A DNA stretch of 64,000 bases from Ulva prolifera (taxonomy: Eukaryota; Chlorophyta; Ulvophyceae; Ulvales; Ulvaceae), in the NCBI GenBank assembly GCA_023078555.1, contig CM041199.1, forward strand, positions 2,662,513 through 2,726,512, written 5' to 3'. The translations under genes and the position numbers were made by a program. Position 1 is the first letter of the stretch. Each line of letters starts with the position of its first letter. Shown in pieces: positions 46,757 through 59,302 of the stretch. The notes below the pieces were generated by a model, which saw only the letters and a list, made by a program, of their open reading frames with translations, made no database searches and was not told the DNA's origin.

Positions 46757-48577
46757 AAATTTCACTGACGGAGAGGTTGAATGCGTTCGACATGTATTTT
46801 ACCGAAAGGCTCCTGTCGAGCAGCTGCTGCATGCCTGGCTACAGGATGGTTGCAATGCATGAACCCTCACCTGGCACAGGCATATCCATGTGGGCAGGTA
46901 GCACCGTATCCACCCACTCAACACAGCCACTCAATGGTACACTTAGCTCGCCAGGTGCCGCAGCTGCCTCCTTGGACTTTGTGTTTGTTGGCGTGCAATA
47001 CTCAAGATTCAGCACTGCTGGCTCATGCAACAGTCAAAAACAATGATTCTGCGTGTTGCAGCACATTGCAGGCGTACGTTGGCAGTGGTTACTGTATGTA
47101 CGTGAGACACCAGTATTGCCGCCAGGTCAAAGCCGGAGAAGCAGATATATCAGCAGGAGAGAGAGATAGCACAGCAGGATTGGCAGACACCAATCACGCC
47201 AGCTGACCGGCTGGATCCACTGGCCACAACTTGCAACATTGAGAGCAGTATGTATATGTCATGTCATAGATCAGCGATACATCGATGCTTGGATCTGTGG
47301 ATTAAGCACAGTTCGTACGGTAAAGGGCGCTCGTCACAGGGTAGCACCTTCCGTATACTAGGAAGAACCACACAGCGCAATGTACTGTGTAAGCACATTA
47401 CAATTGCAACACGAGCTGCAACACGCCGTTACTTGACGTGCCCCGACCTTGGCAGGGCCACTGCCGTAGTTTATCTCAGGGATGCAGCTGTCTGGTGCGA
47501 CGACTTTACAACAGGGACGTCAGTATTGCCAATTCCGTGTCCCCAGGCAGCAAACTGCTGAATCGAAACAGGACAGGACCACACCGACAGACACATTCAC
47601 GCCGACAGGTGACCAAAGAGACAAACGTGTGTCCCGTGCGGCAAATCACGCTGCTCTTGATGTACCCTGTTGGTACCTGAAACACACAACGCAGGATAGG
47701 AACGGAACTCATGCTCGGACGCGGTACCTACAGAGCTCGTAACTATTCCGAAAGCGTGACAAGTGTTATCGAGATGTCAAAATGGCTACCAGGTCCCTGA
47801 AGACCTGGAGTGTCTGGGGTCATGGCTGTGCGTCTCTTGTGTTGTTATCTTGCTTTGTGCAACAGATGTTACGATTGCGAAACGGTCACTTGTAATGGGT
47901 CACTCAGGCTGATGTGGTCAAGATTCACCGTGCTGCGCAGATTATCACGAAACGTCAAGGCCATTGCAATAAGCATCAGTAATATTCTGATATTCATCCT
48001 TCTGCCACCGGATTCAAGCAACGTGAAAGTGTGTCGCCAATAGGTTCTCGAGGTCCGCTTCTGTGACACGAGGCTGCCACACACGATAGGGACGGTTCCG
48101 AAGGGACCTCACCTGTCCGAAAGTCGTCTCACATCAATGAATGAAATGCTTTTACGTCGCGGGCTGCACCGTCAGTGGTATCCGCAGTGATTACCAGGCG
48201 CTCTCTGTGTGTTCGTGTGCTTTGAGATCGACGTGCTAGGCTGTGCCAGGCGAGCAGTCACAACAGCGACACCAGAGGCTTGACACGGTCCTTGCAGGAA
48301 CAGATACATTTGTCACAAGATTCTCCCAATTGCTGATTTCAGATTCGGTGCGTGGTACTGTGGACATATCGGACAGGCTCAACACAGAGGCTCCACATCA
48401 ATCCTGATAGGTTACAACTGGCCACAAAGACTTGACACACGTTCAGAAGTCTTCAAAATGCCTTGTGCTGGAGATGAGGTGCTGGCAATCAAGCGTTGCT
48501 ACTGCTTTGTATGCTGTGCAGCGGACATCAACTTCAGGCTCATTCTCTGGCACAGATTTGGCACCACTTGACTTGGC

Positions 48578-50284
48578 GTGCTGCTATTGTGTGGCGACAA
48601 CTGTTTGGATGTTGGAAGCATGCAGGATGCAACTCAGGGAGGGACCTCGGCGTCGAAGTCGGGTTGCATGGGAGGAGCTACAGTGGCAGAGCGGCAAGAC
48701 ATAATGGCCCGTGAACAGTATTTGGAAATGGTAGAGGAAAACTTGGTGTTCGGCGGCAATGAAGCAATGTTAGGAAAGACTGAACTCATGTACCTCCAGC
48801 GGCAAAACGAAAACTCTCAGTCACCACATGCTGACTGTGCCGAACACACACAAGCCGTGTGCAAAACACGAAATGTGATGCAGAAATTGAAGAGTTCCCC
48901 AAGATGGAGCGCATGACCCACGACACAAGCGCACCAGGGTTAAGCAATGCATCGTTTGGATCCAGTTTCGAAGTGAACATCGACCACGAGCAGAACACAC
49001 AGGCTGACAAAATTGACAATGAGGTCGCTATGCGTGAGCTGGGCGCTGCTGGAAAGGTGGAGAGAATAATGGGTGAGCTGGCCTCCGCAACTGCAAAGAA
49101 AGAGATGCTCAGCAGCAATCTGGCTGATGCTGCTGGAAGGGAGGAGACGATGAAAGGCAAGCTGACCGCTGCTGGTGCAGAGAGGGACAAGCTGAACCAC
49201 AAGCTGGCCGCAATTGCTGCAGACAGGAGGACACTGATGAGCAAGCCTGCCGCTGCAGCCGAAAGGACAGTCGCCCTGGAGATCGAGTTGTCTGCTTGAG
49301 CTATCAGGGAAGAAAATATGAAGGCGAAACTGATCATAGCTACTGCAAAGAAAGAGCTGCTGAAGAGCGTGGTTGCTGCAGCTGCAGAGATCGAAGAGGA
49401 TGTAAAGGGCGAGCTGACTGCCGCTACAGATTGGAACGAGATGTTTGAGGAGCATCTGGCAACAGCCCATGAGATGACATGCGTGAGCAAGTGGGAGCAC
49501 AAGCGGAGTGGTGCAGAGCGTCCAGCAGGCGGATCTGCATGTCGGAAACAGGAGGAAGGTCCATATGACGCGTCAAACAAAGGTGAGGCTCAGCCCCTGA
49601 GTCACCAGCCGAGTTGGCGCACTCCAGCCAAGGTGCATGATCACTGACCACCTGTCTATTGCATATATGTATGTAGAAAATGAGTTATACAAGACAATGG
49701 AAGGCTGGGCGAACAATGCTGGTGTGCACATCACCGACCAGACTCCAGACCTCTTGGACAGTGGGAAGGTGAACCTGCAAACTGATGCAGCGAATGCCGA
49801 GATAGAATGCCTCAAACCAGAACAGTTCTCACTTACCGAAAGCAGTTTGAAGGCCCAGGAGCAGCAAAAGGAAAGAGTGTTGGATGTGGAATGCCATCAC
49901 AATCACATCAAGTGGGCACACGGGCACAACAAATCAAACTCACAGGTTGACCTTGGCACAACGGCAAATCCATGCATAATGTATTTCAATGGGCTTTTCA
50001 GTGTTGAGGCTTGTGATCAGGCAAGAGAGCAATGCATTCTTCAGAACGAGGAACAAGACGCGGCCGGCGACACGACTCAAGCGAGACTTCGGAACCAGGT
50101 TATCGCGGTTGAAGAAAGGTTGAGTCGCTTCAGGCCGGGCTTCAGGCGTCATGTTCTTGCATGTCAGTATGTTGAACCTAATTCGGACGTTGGCCAACTG
50201 CATGTCGCCCATTTTGAGGTCGAACACAGCTCTGCATGCACTGCTGCCGATCACCTTGCATTCACACACAGCGACGCATGCTGA
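48578..50284 (+). CDS. Second copy of the coiled-coil gene
   Basis: Same frames, same TGA inside the 14-residue repeats (49297-49299) and same intron (49583-49676). Confidence 0.58.
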
Positions 50285-50686
50285 CACTGCAGCAACATGT
50301 TTTTGACCCTACAAGGTCCATCGTACGATGATTGTCTAGAGCATCCTCCTGTGCAAGTTGTAGCAGTGAGTCCACAATCAGCACTTCCGATCTACGTTCA
50401 ACCGTGCAGCATAGCTCACTGAATTCCATAGCTGGGAGAGTCATTCGACTGGACACGTTGACAGGTCGGGAAATCGCTCTAGTTTTCCAAACTGCGGTAG
50501 CATTCAATCGGCCACAGCACGCAGACAGGAACTGACACACTGGTTGCTCTCAAGACTACAACCTTTCATAGCCATGGCGACCCACATAGGACAGAACTCG
50601 CAACAAAGGCTGTGTGCCAGGACACACCCCAACCTTGTGGCTACAACTGGAACGAAGGTGCTTTGATGTGAAGACATCTCTACCGC

Positions 50687-51196
50687 ATGCACGATGTGGC
50701 AGTAATCTCATTGCTAGGTGCATGGCCGCAAGGCTTGACGAAGTTCCATGTTGTTCTTCGTTTAAGGATTCTCTCTACTGTGAAGAACAGCATGGGTGAC
50801 AGCGCGGACATTCTCTGGATGGAGCACAGCAAATATCACTATTTGGCTTGGAATATCGTCCCTGGTTGCGCACTGCTTACATCAAGGGTACTACTGTTGG
50901 GGCTGCAGGACATTCCCATGTACTCAGTGCTGTAGAAATGTGCACGTTTGAAAGCAGGGATAGAGTGGGAGTGTTACACATGCGATGGTTTCCGCACGAC
51001 AATGCATGTCTTGGTGACCAATACAGCTGCTGCGGTTGGTCACCACGCCGGAGCCACACCTTGTCGACTCCATAGTGCTGATCTCCCGCCGGATGTGCAC
51101 GTGGGATGTCCTTGGTGCAGTCTCCGCGTCCGATGTGCTCAGCCGTTTGAACATCCTTGCCACACCTTCGGGACTGCGGAACAAGCTGTGGCCTAG
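50687..51196 (+). CDS. Second copy of the 15349-15858 segments
   Basis: Same translation, same TAG between the two segments. Confidence 0.33.
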
Positions 51197-51217
51197 CAGC
51201 AGCAGTGCTGCCAGGAA

Positions 51218-51773
51218 GTATTTGCAGTCTCAGGCACGCCATTACACACTGCACATCCCACAGCTTCGGCACAGCAGCTCGGTAAGACCACATTCCAAAC
51301 GAGTCTGTACTCGACCCGAACGTGTCTGTACATGTTGTCCAGCACATATGGTGCGAAGTGGTGTCTCAGAAGTGAAAAATCTCAAGTTGAAGTGCTCGAT
51401 GCTTCTTTAAGAGTGTCAACAAACCACACTCACTGGTGCTGCTCCTCCTTGTGCTGTCACCGGACCAGTCAGCTCAGTAAAAGTGACAGTAGAGGACATG
51501 AGCTGTGCCATAAATTCATCACTCACAGGAAACTCTGTTGGAATCGATAAGCAAGGGCTGAGGCTCACAGTCGAAGAAATGATCACGCGGGATGTATGAG
51601 AACCACTGACCAGGCATTTCTAGGACATGCTACAAACATGCAATTAGCCGTGGCAACACCAGCTCAGTATAGATCCATATCCGGGTGCTACATGGGTGTG
51701 TTGAAAGTTGCACCCACCTGAAATTTGATGTCATGTTCTGGACCATATTGATGCGTACCATACATATAACCCG
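51218..51773 (+). pseudogene. Second copy of the broken paralogous block
   Basis: Same two-base insertion and TGA as at 15880-16435. Confidence 0.5.
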
Positions 51774-53094
51774 CCAGCCAAGCAACATACAACTGCAACT
51801 TCTTTATCGAATGATGTTGTTCCGATGTGCCCTTTCAGAAGCCAGGGCATAGCTTGCAAGGATGTGTGCCCCGTATGCTGTACAGCCTCCGCATTGCAGA
51901 TGAGTACTCACCTCAGCGAAACAAAATGCAGTTTTTCTTGTTGTGATTGGTCGCCGACTGGGCTGCTGCAAGGCGGTTTTTACATTCCTTTGTACACAAG
52001 TGGAGATTGGTGTTGCAGGCACGGCAGAGTGCACTGTGTGTGGCATTGGGCAAAGCCGGCAAGGTAGAATCCAGTAGCAAGACAATGCTGTCAGACACCC
52101 GTGGACTGTAAATTTCACGGCACGACATAGCCTGGAGCTGTACTTACGTCCAGGACCGATGCCACGGACAAATGGTGCTGAAGCAAGAGTCCGGTGCGTC
52201 CTGACTGGTGCCCCGACAATGACCTGCAGTATCCGGGAACGACCTCCTTACTTGTCCTTTGCTGATGACTCACGGACCTGGCAGCCCGCAAGCGTCACTG
52301 AAGCTAAGCACTGTGCAGCAGCCCGCCCTACGAGCCAGATGACCCGTGAATCTACATGCAACATTGAGGTGACATGGCATATCATGACGACAGACTGGGT
52401 ACTCGTGCATGCAGTCGGGTAGCATCTCGCTGGCATCAGAAGCAACCTTTCAGCATCAAGAGCATCGTGCAAGTTTTGGTGAACAAGCGATGTAATTTCG
52501 CCTACCGAAACATCACTCTGACAAAACCCTGCCAGAAGTATGCCAAGGCGGAGCCCATGCACTGTTCCTAGCTTCGATTTGGTCAACAGAAGTGAAGTAT
52601 GATCTATCCCGGCTGTGCTGATGTACCACACCTTCACCTCGTCAGGGTGCTTGCCAATGGTGGAGAGCTCCAGTGGACACATTTCAAGCCTTCATCCGCG
52701 CAAACCCATATCTCGCAGACATGCAGCCTCCGTACGGCCACATCATTTGGAAGTACCGTTCTTGGAATGTAATGTCACACTGCAAAAACCGGGTTCATCA
52801 GACGCTTGCGTCGGCGAAAGGTCTGCTTCTCTCAATTCTCAATATCAGGCATGCCAGTTTATGCTGCAGGTCTGCTCCACAGGTTTGCCGCCCCGGCTCA
52901 GGTCAGACCACAATGTAGTTCAGATGAAGCTGCACTCAGTTTGGGTGACTTTGCAGATGACTCGCATGCATATATGGTATGAGCTGGTATCTTAGTGGTG
53001 CTTCTTTGCAAGTGCTCAATGATTCTTTGAAACGTGTCAACAACGAATCGCTCACCGCTAATGCTCGCCCTTGTGATGTCAAAGATCCAGCCAG

Positions 53095-53549
53095 ATGACA
53101 ATTCAGACTATGCCTGGCGCAGACATACATGAGATGTGCTATGGCTGCAGCACTTTCGACACATCTTTTGGAGTGGATGTACATAGTCTGAGGCTGAGAC
53201 TCGAAAGGAAGACCATTCGGAGGGCGTATGTACGTGCTGACCAGGCATACATGGGTCGAGCTGCATGTCATGCATCTGTCTTTGATGGAGCACAATCTGG
53301 CACCGCAACTCAGTATGAATACACGTCAGAGAAGTGCAGGTGAATGATGAAAACCGCACCCACCTGAGATCAAACTGAGGCTTTTTCTGGTCCGTGTCGA
53401 CGGTGCAATGCATCACAAATGGCTCTTACCAACCAGAAACTGGGCTCTTGCAGCTTCTTCCTGTGCCTGGCAAGTCATTAAGCTGCTGATATTGGGGCTG
53501 GCAAGCGGCCCTGCCGTAGAGGCAGTCCAAAAGGCTTCACTGAAGCGAG
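53095..53549 (+). CDS. Second copy of the 17757-18211 two-exon segment
   Basis: Exons 53095-53339 and 53437-53549, same splice sites. Confidence 0.48.
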
Positions 53550-53758
53550 GTACAAACACCGCGACACCAGAACTTGGATAGACATCTCGACATGCTAGAG
53601 GCATGTAATGGTGTGACTGGTCGGCCCTGTTTCAGATCCATACCTTCACTGTGTGGTCTGACTGTTCTGACTGTCACGCTGCTCCGTTGTTCAATGCGCT
53701 ATGAGACAAGGACATTGCAATCAAGGCGTTGTGTGCATAGAGCATGTATATGCTGCAG

Positions 53759-53860
53759 CTGGCGCAGCGGGAGCGCATCGCAGCTGGTGAGGACATGGAG
53801 GCACCGCGAACGATTGGGGGTTCCCATGCATCGTGGGTGAAGCCAGCACGTCCAGCCTGA
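53759..53860 (+). CDS. Second copy of the 18421-18522 exon
   Basis: Same 33 codons and TGA. Confidence 0.33.
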   Translation: MAQRERIAAGEDMEAPRTIGGSHASWVKPARPA

Positions 53861-54067
53861 CGGTGCTTCATGCGCAATGGCGGTAGCGGCATTTTCATCT
53901 GCTGAGTCAGACATCGAGTAGATCCCTTTCACCGGAGCCCGGCGGTGACAGACGCAATAGTGCAGTGGCTCCGCCCTGGCAACTGCTGGCAGTGTCCTGT
54001 GTGATCACATGCCATATCACGTCAACGTAGGTGTTGCCTGTAGATGTATGGGTCATCTGGCTTGCAG

Positions 54068-54664
54068 GAAGAGCTTTCTGCGCTTACTAACGATTCAGGG
54101 AAGAGTTTTGCGCCGTTCGTGCATGAGCTCTCTACGACCCAGCTTCGAAACTTCCTGTCAACCCACCAGCCCCCGTCAGAAGCTGACACACATTGCAGTG
54201 ATGATAGATCAACAACGCTTGCAGCTGTGATTGCTACCAAATGTTGGACGGGAACGCTACGGGCGCCAGTGCATGTGGGCGCATGCGTGGCCCTGCTGCT
54301 GTGAGTGGATGCTCGAGTGTAAGGGGCGCCACTGACTGCAGACATCATCGCTTCCGTACAACAGCTAAAGAAGAGGTCTGTAAAGATTGCTTTGTTGGGA
54401 TATGGCTGGGAGCACACACCACATGTACACTTTCACGAACCGACACATAACACACTGAGCCAAAGTTGCTGCTTAGTCTTGTCTGAGGAGACCAAGGAAC
54501 AGGAGAGAAAGAACCCGAGTACAGGTGTTTGCAAGTCCGAGGTGCGGAACCCGCATGCGCCCCGTGAATGTCAATGAACAGTGGCCTGCAGCTATAGCAT
54601 TGCTGCAGCGATGATCATGTCCATTTGCACTGACACTATCACAGGGCTAAAAACTCAATTTTAG
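54068..54664 (+). CDS. Second copy of the 18730-19326 gene end
   Basis: Exons 54068-54300, 54342-54524 and 54609-54664; the same one-base phase mismatch at the first join. Confidence 0.48.
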
Positions 54665-55982
54665 GTGGCACAATTGAGTCTGTTGTGGTGACATATTTGT
54701 TTGCTGAACTTGGCGTCCCAGCATGTTGTGTCTCTCAGTGTGATGTGATGGTCATCAAGCATGAAGTGTGAGCAGGTTTAATGGCCCATCGAGGACAACC
54801 CAAAGGCCCACCGTCTAGAGCCACACCGCAAGAATCATTGCCGATCTGGGCGCTTCCACCAGCGCTTCTGCAGAGTCGTGCAGCCTCCGGGGCTTCCTGA
54901 CAGGTGTTGAGTGCTGACAACAAGCAGCGCTGTTGTAGTGATGTCATCTGGGCACACATACACACACCTAGAAGCAGCATCTATCATCTCAGCTCTACTT
55001 GAATCAATAGCACAGAGATTGTAGAGCGTCGTTGCGCAGAGTTGCTCAGAGTGTAGAGATTGTCGACTGTTTTTTGCGCCCCAGTGCTACATGGATCTCT
55101 AGGCTGGACCGCGCTTGGCCACATAATATTCGCCAGCCTTTACCTTGTGACCGAAGGTCCGTGTGTGAAAATTCCTCGCATTTGCAGAATGTATTGTGAT
55201 CCGTCTGTCTGGACATGGACATGCTTCGCACGCTGCTGGAACCTGACTTTTGTGATGGCAAAGCATTACCATCCTCAAAACTGTACAACCTCACACAATT
55301 CTAAACCCCAAAAAACAGTTGGGAGCTGATGCCTTGCTTTGTGTAAGAGACATTGATATTTGGTCATCCCACAGCAATCATGAAAGGATAGTGTGTTTCG
55401 ATAGAAGTTGTTTGGAAAACTGTCTGGTCGCAGAAATCACTGCTGGTGTGTGCATGTCGAGGAAAGACACATACGATATTCCCTGTGTGTTGTTGCGGAT
55501 TGCTGACAGTGCTGCTAGGATCGGTGCGGTAGCCTGCTACGTTCAGCTTGCTAGCTTCTGGGCTGCTCGTTATACGATCGTTATACGATCGCTCGAGCTT
55601 TGCTGCTACCTGTGACTGGGGTGTGTTTTGCTGTGCAGGTGCACTGAAACATGTTGTAAATCTTGTTGCTGCATGCTGGCAGTGCGGTGTTGCTTGCCGT
55701 TGCCCTTGCCACACGAAATTCTGCAGCAGGTGCAGGGGAAGTGCTCGGCATGGTGTGAGACTGGTCAAAGATTTACATACATGATTCCGTGGAAGTCTGC
55801 ACATGCCCGAATCTGGGTCTGCAGCTTACCCGGCCAGAAACCTCAGATCCGCTCCTTCCCGCCTGCCCCCGCCGGCTGACCCTATCTGCTGGCAGCCGTC
55901 TTGACCTGGGCTTGTCAGTATTCACAGATCTGCTACAGGGTCTATTGCAATGCTGGGCGGTGTATGAACATGTCAATAGATA

Positions 55983-57923
55983 CTACATGCCTCTGGCTGC
56001 GCTGGTGCTAGCATTGTGCACACTCGCACGCGCATCAGCTAAGGGCATGAAGATGACATGCTCCAGCCCGAGTGGGGCCGCGCGCGCCACCACCTGCTTG
56101 CACTTGTGGCTATACTTGCCGCGGCCCAGGCGCAGCACGCGCAGACCCCTCACCTCTCGCAGCACACTCGCGAACTCGTACACCCCCTCCTGCCCCAAGT
56201 TTGAGGACTCGAGGACAAATAACCTCAGCATGCGCAATGCCGGCAGCGTGTTGGCCACTGTGCGGACTGAAAGAACATTCATATCACACCACAGTACGAG
56301 CTCATGCATGGTAGGCATGAGGGACAGCGCCTTTGCGAGCTCCGCTGCAGCCGCAGTGTCCAGGCGGCACCTCGCCAACAGCAATCGCGTCAGCTGAGTC
56401 AGGGGAGCCAGCCCACGTGCAACATATTCCGTGCTGACGGGGATCACACTGCAACGAATCCCAAGCTCAAGCCGACGAAGGTTCGAGAGCGATCCGATTG
56501 CCCGCAGGAACGGCTGCATCACTGGCGGCTTTACGCACAGCCGCGGCATCTCCAGAGAAGTGACCTGTTGTGCGCGGGACAGCGCCTCAGCCACCACTTC
56601 GGGTTGACCTTCAACCAGAAACTCCGCTTCACCCAGGTCCACCTCATGCAGCTATTGCAGGCTTGAAAGGGGCTGCAGCGCGCGCACGAGGACCGAGGCG
56701 TGTTCGCACCCCAACGCCAGCCGCCGCAGCTGCGGGTGCCGCTCCAGGCACCCGGCGAGCGCGGCGCCCAGCAACTCCGCGGCAAGCGCTGGTGATGCCG
56801 TGTGCCGAAGATTGGAGATGCACACTCCAATCCCCAGGACCTTGAGATCTGGCGCATGCAACAGCTGCAGGATCTGCTGCCGCGCATCTACCGTGAGCTT
56901 GGTGCGGGTGAGCGAGAGCCCGGTCAGCCGCGGCATCAGGGCGAGGAACTGGAGCGTGCTTTCTTTGAAGAGGTTGCACGAAAGTCGGAGGCAGCACAGG
57001 TCGGAGAAGGGGGTCGGCTGTGCAACGGCCTCGGCCACAGCGGCGCTGCCATAGGGTGCCTCAAGGGTGAAACCATCCCCCAACTCACACCCATGTAGGT
57101 GTAGAGACTGCATGGGCAGAGCCGCCACCGACGGGGTGAGGGCCTCCCAGCCATTGGCCCCGATTTGATTGTTCGCCAGGCAGAGGTGCGTGAGCGTGGT
57201 CAACACACGCAACACCGCAGCCAGACTGCACAGTGGCGCATCTTTGGGGTGCAGCGGAGCGATGCCGTTGTTGCTCAGGTCCAGCGCACACAGCATGCGC
57301 AGCGCAGGCAAGCGCGGCGCAAGCTGCTGCGCGATGTGCCCGCACTTCGACCACGCCCGCACGCGCAGACTCAGCAGCTGCGACAGCCGCTGCACCACAT
57401 CGCCGAGCGCAGCAACGCAAGCGACCCGATCCTTGCTGCTCACCCAATCATCTTCGAGCTCAATGCGCAGGTACAAAAGCGAGCAGAGCGTTGCTAGTGG
57501 GGCAAACATACGGCGCATCGCTGCGTCGGCCGCAGTAGACTCGAGTTTCGCATAGCCGTTGGACACAGCATCAGCGCCCTCCGATGAGCAGCCCACGAGC
57601 GCGAGAGACGTGAGCTGCAAGGCGGGGGCCGCGGCCAAAGCGTGGATGATCGGCGCGGCTTGGCATAGCTGTGGAAGCGGCAGTGAGAGGGCGCGCTGGT
57701 CCGCTGCGGCAGGGGTGTGGGCGCGAAGCACGAGGTGCTGCAGGTGCTGCGGGAGGAGGGCCATGATGGCGAGCAGCACGGCCTGCCGGCGCCGGGCCAG
57801 AGGCATGTCTTCGGGAGACAGGCATGACGCCCGATTGAGTTTGCACTGTACATCTGGCCGCGCGGCGGAGATAGCAGTGCGCAGAATCTGCACGGCTAGG
57901 TGCTCTGGAAGTGTCTCCAGCAC
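55983..57923 (-). CDS. Second copy of the LRR gene
   Basis: Same translation and same internal TAG (56652-56654) as 20645-22585. A possible upstream exon is at 58294-58374. Confidence 0.73.
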
Positions 57924-58978
57924 CTGCAGAGCTTCAAACTTTGTGCAATTTTGTGTTCCTTACATGCCTCACAGTGAGGTAGCACGTAGCACGTAGCACC
58001 ACGGGACAGCGGGTAGCAGAAGAACAGGAACAATCGCACAGCCTGGAGTGCTGCAAGCGTGACCGCGTCTCCGACTGCCAAGTAGCTGGCAGGCCCTGGG
58101 GGGTGAGGAGGGGTATGTGTCACATATGCATGCATGCATGCGCCGGCCTCCGCAGCAAGAAGGTAGTTGAAGAACGAGTGCACCTGGAGCCTAGCAGCGC
58201 ATGCTCCTGGACTGAGTTCATCCGCGGCACTGAAGCGCGTTGCACCATGCTGGACATTTGGCGACGCTTGTGGTTTGGGATTAGAAGCATCACCTGGGAA
58301 TGCTAGCCTCATCAGCGCAAGGCTGGAGCGCTGAACAGCTTCCTGGTCATCAAAGAAATCCGCGGCCTCCACAGCTGAAGTTCTACTGCCGCAAGAGCTG
58401 TGGATGCATGAGCTTGTTGTGTCTCATTCTCAGTGCAGCTGCTGTCCTTCAGTCGGATCAGGAAGCACTGGTGCCAAGCAATGCATGTCAAATCTACAGA
58501 GCCCTGAGTCATGTACCGCCTATTTGTTCTTGCTTCCATGTTTGGCGACCCAAGCTGTTCTGCATATGCTAAGGACTATGACGACTGACCGGCAGACTCA
58601 GCTGCACATTGAGCGTAGGGTGATGGTGTATGCCTGTGCTGGCGCACAGATCAGTACGTGCGCGGCACACATACAGCACACCCGAGATCACCACTCTGGC
58701 ATTCGGGATCACACGGCTCTTAATTTTGAGTATCGTGACGCATGTATGGCAGGGACTATGGCTGCCAAGTTTCAACTTCAGCTGCTGCACATCGAGTGCA
58801 TGTTGCTGGTGTGTGCTTGTGCTGGCACACAACACGGCAAATCTGCGGCACTTGTACAGCACACACGTTTAGGCGGTGACCGCACTGGCTTGCCGTGCGC
58901 CCAGATGGCTGGCTTTGCACTCGGCGTGCCGCGACATTGGCGACGCCCTAGCCGTGCAATTTGCGTTTCGCCCGCCGT

Positions 58979-59048
<70 letters not shown>

Positions 59049-59175
59049 GGGGGGGGGGGGGGGGGGGGGGTTGGGGAGGGGGGGGGGGTTGGGGTGGGGG
59101 GGTGGGTGGTTGTTGGGGTGGTGATATGTTGGTGGTTGGGTGGGGTGGGGGTGGTGGTGGGGTGGGTTGCGGTTT
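58979..59175 (+). repeat. Poly-G tract (69 G) plus noisy G-rich tail, second copy
   Basis: 69 uninterrupted G (58979-59047), then about 130 bases of G runs broken by single T or A, very unlike the short G/T sequence that follows the first poly-G. The remaining 22 bases before the gap match the first copy again (CTTGCTAGGGCTTTGCGGA). The tail looks like polymerase slippage or base-calling noise. Confidence 0.9.
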
Positions 59176-59202
59176 GGTCCTGCCTTGCTAGGGCTTTGCG
59201 GA

Positions 59203-59302
59203 NNNNNNNNNNNNNNNNNNNNNNNNNNNNNNNNNNNNNNNNNNNNNNNNNNNNNNNNNNNNNNNNNNNNNNNNNNNNNNNNNNNNNNNNNNNNNNNNNN
59301 NN
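59203..59302. other. Assembly gap of 100 N
   Basis: Exactly 100 N, the usual placeholder for a gap of unknown size. The satellite to the right is therefore not proven to adjoin A'. Confidence 0.99.

Larger units (their letters stand above)
35341..59202 (+). repeat. Right copy (A') of the 23.7-kb direct repeat
   Basis: Near-identical partner of 1-23706. At its left edge an open exon (35180-35533) reads from unique segment B into the copy without a break, so this junction looks natural. At its right edge the copy passes the poly-G tract (69 G here, 29 in A), then about 130 bases of noisy G-rich sequence, and still shows the same 22-base tail that follows poly-G in A before the assembly gap begins. 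Confidence 0.95.
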
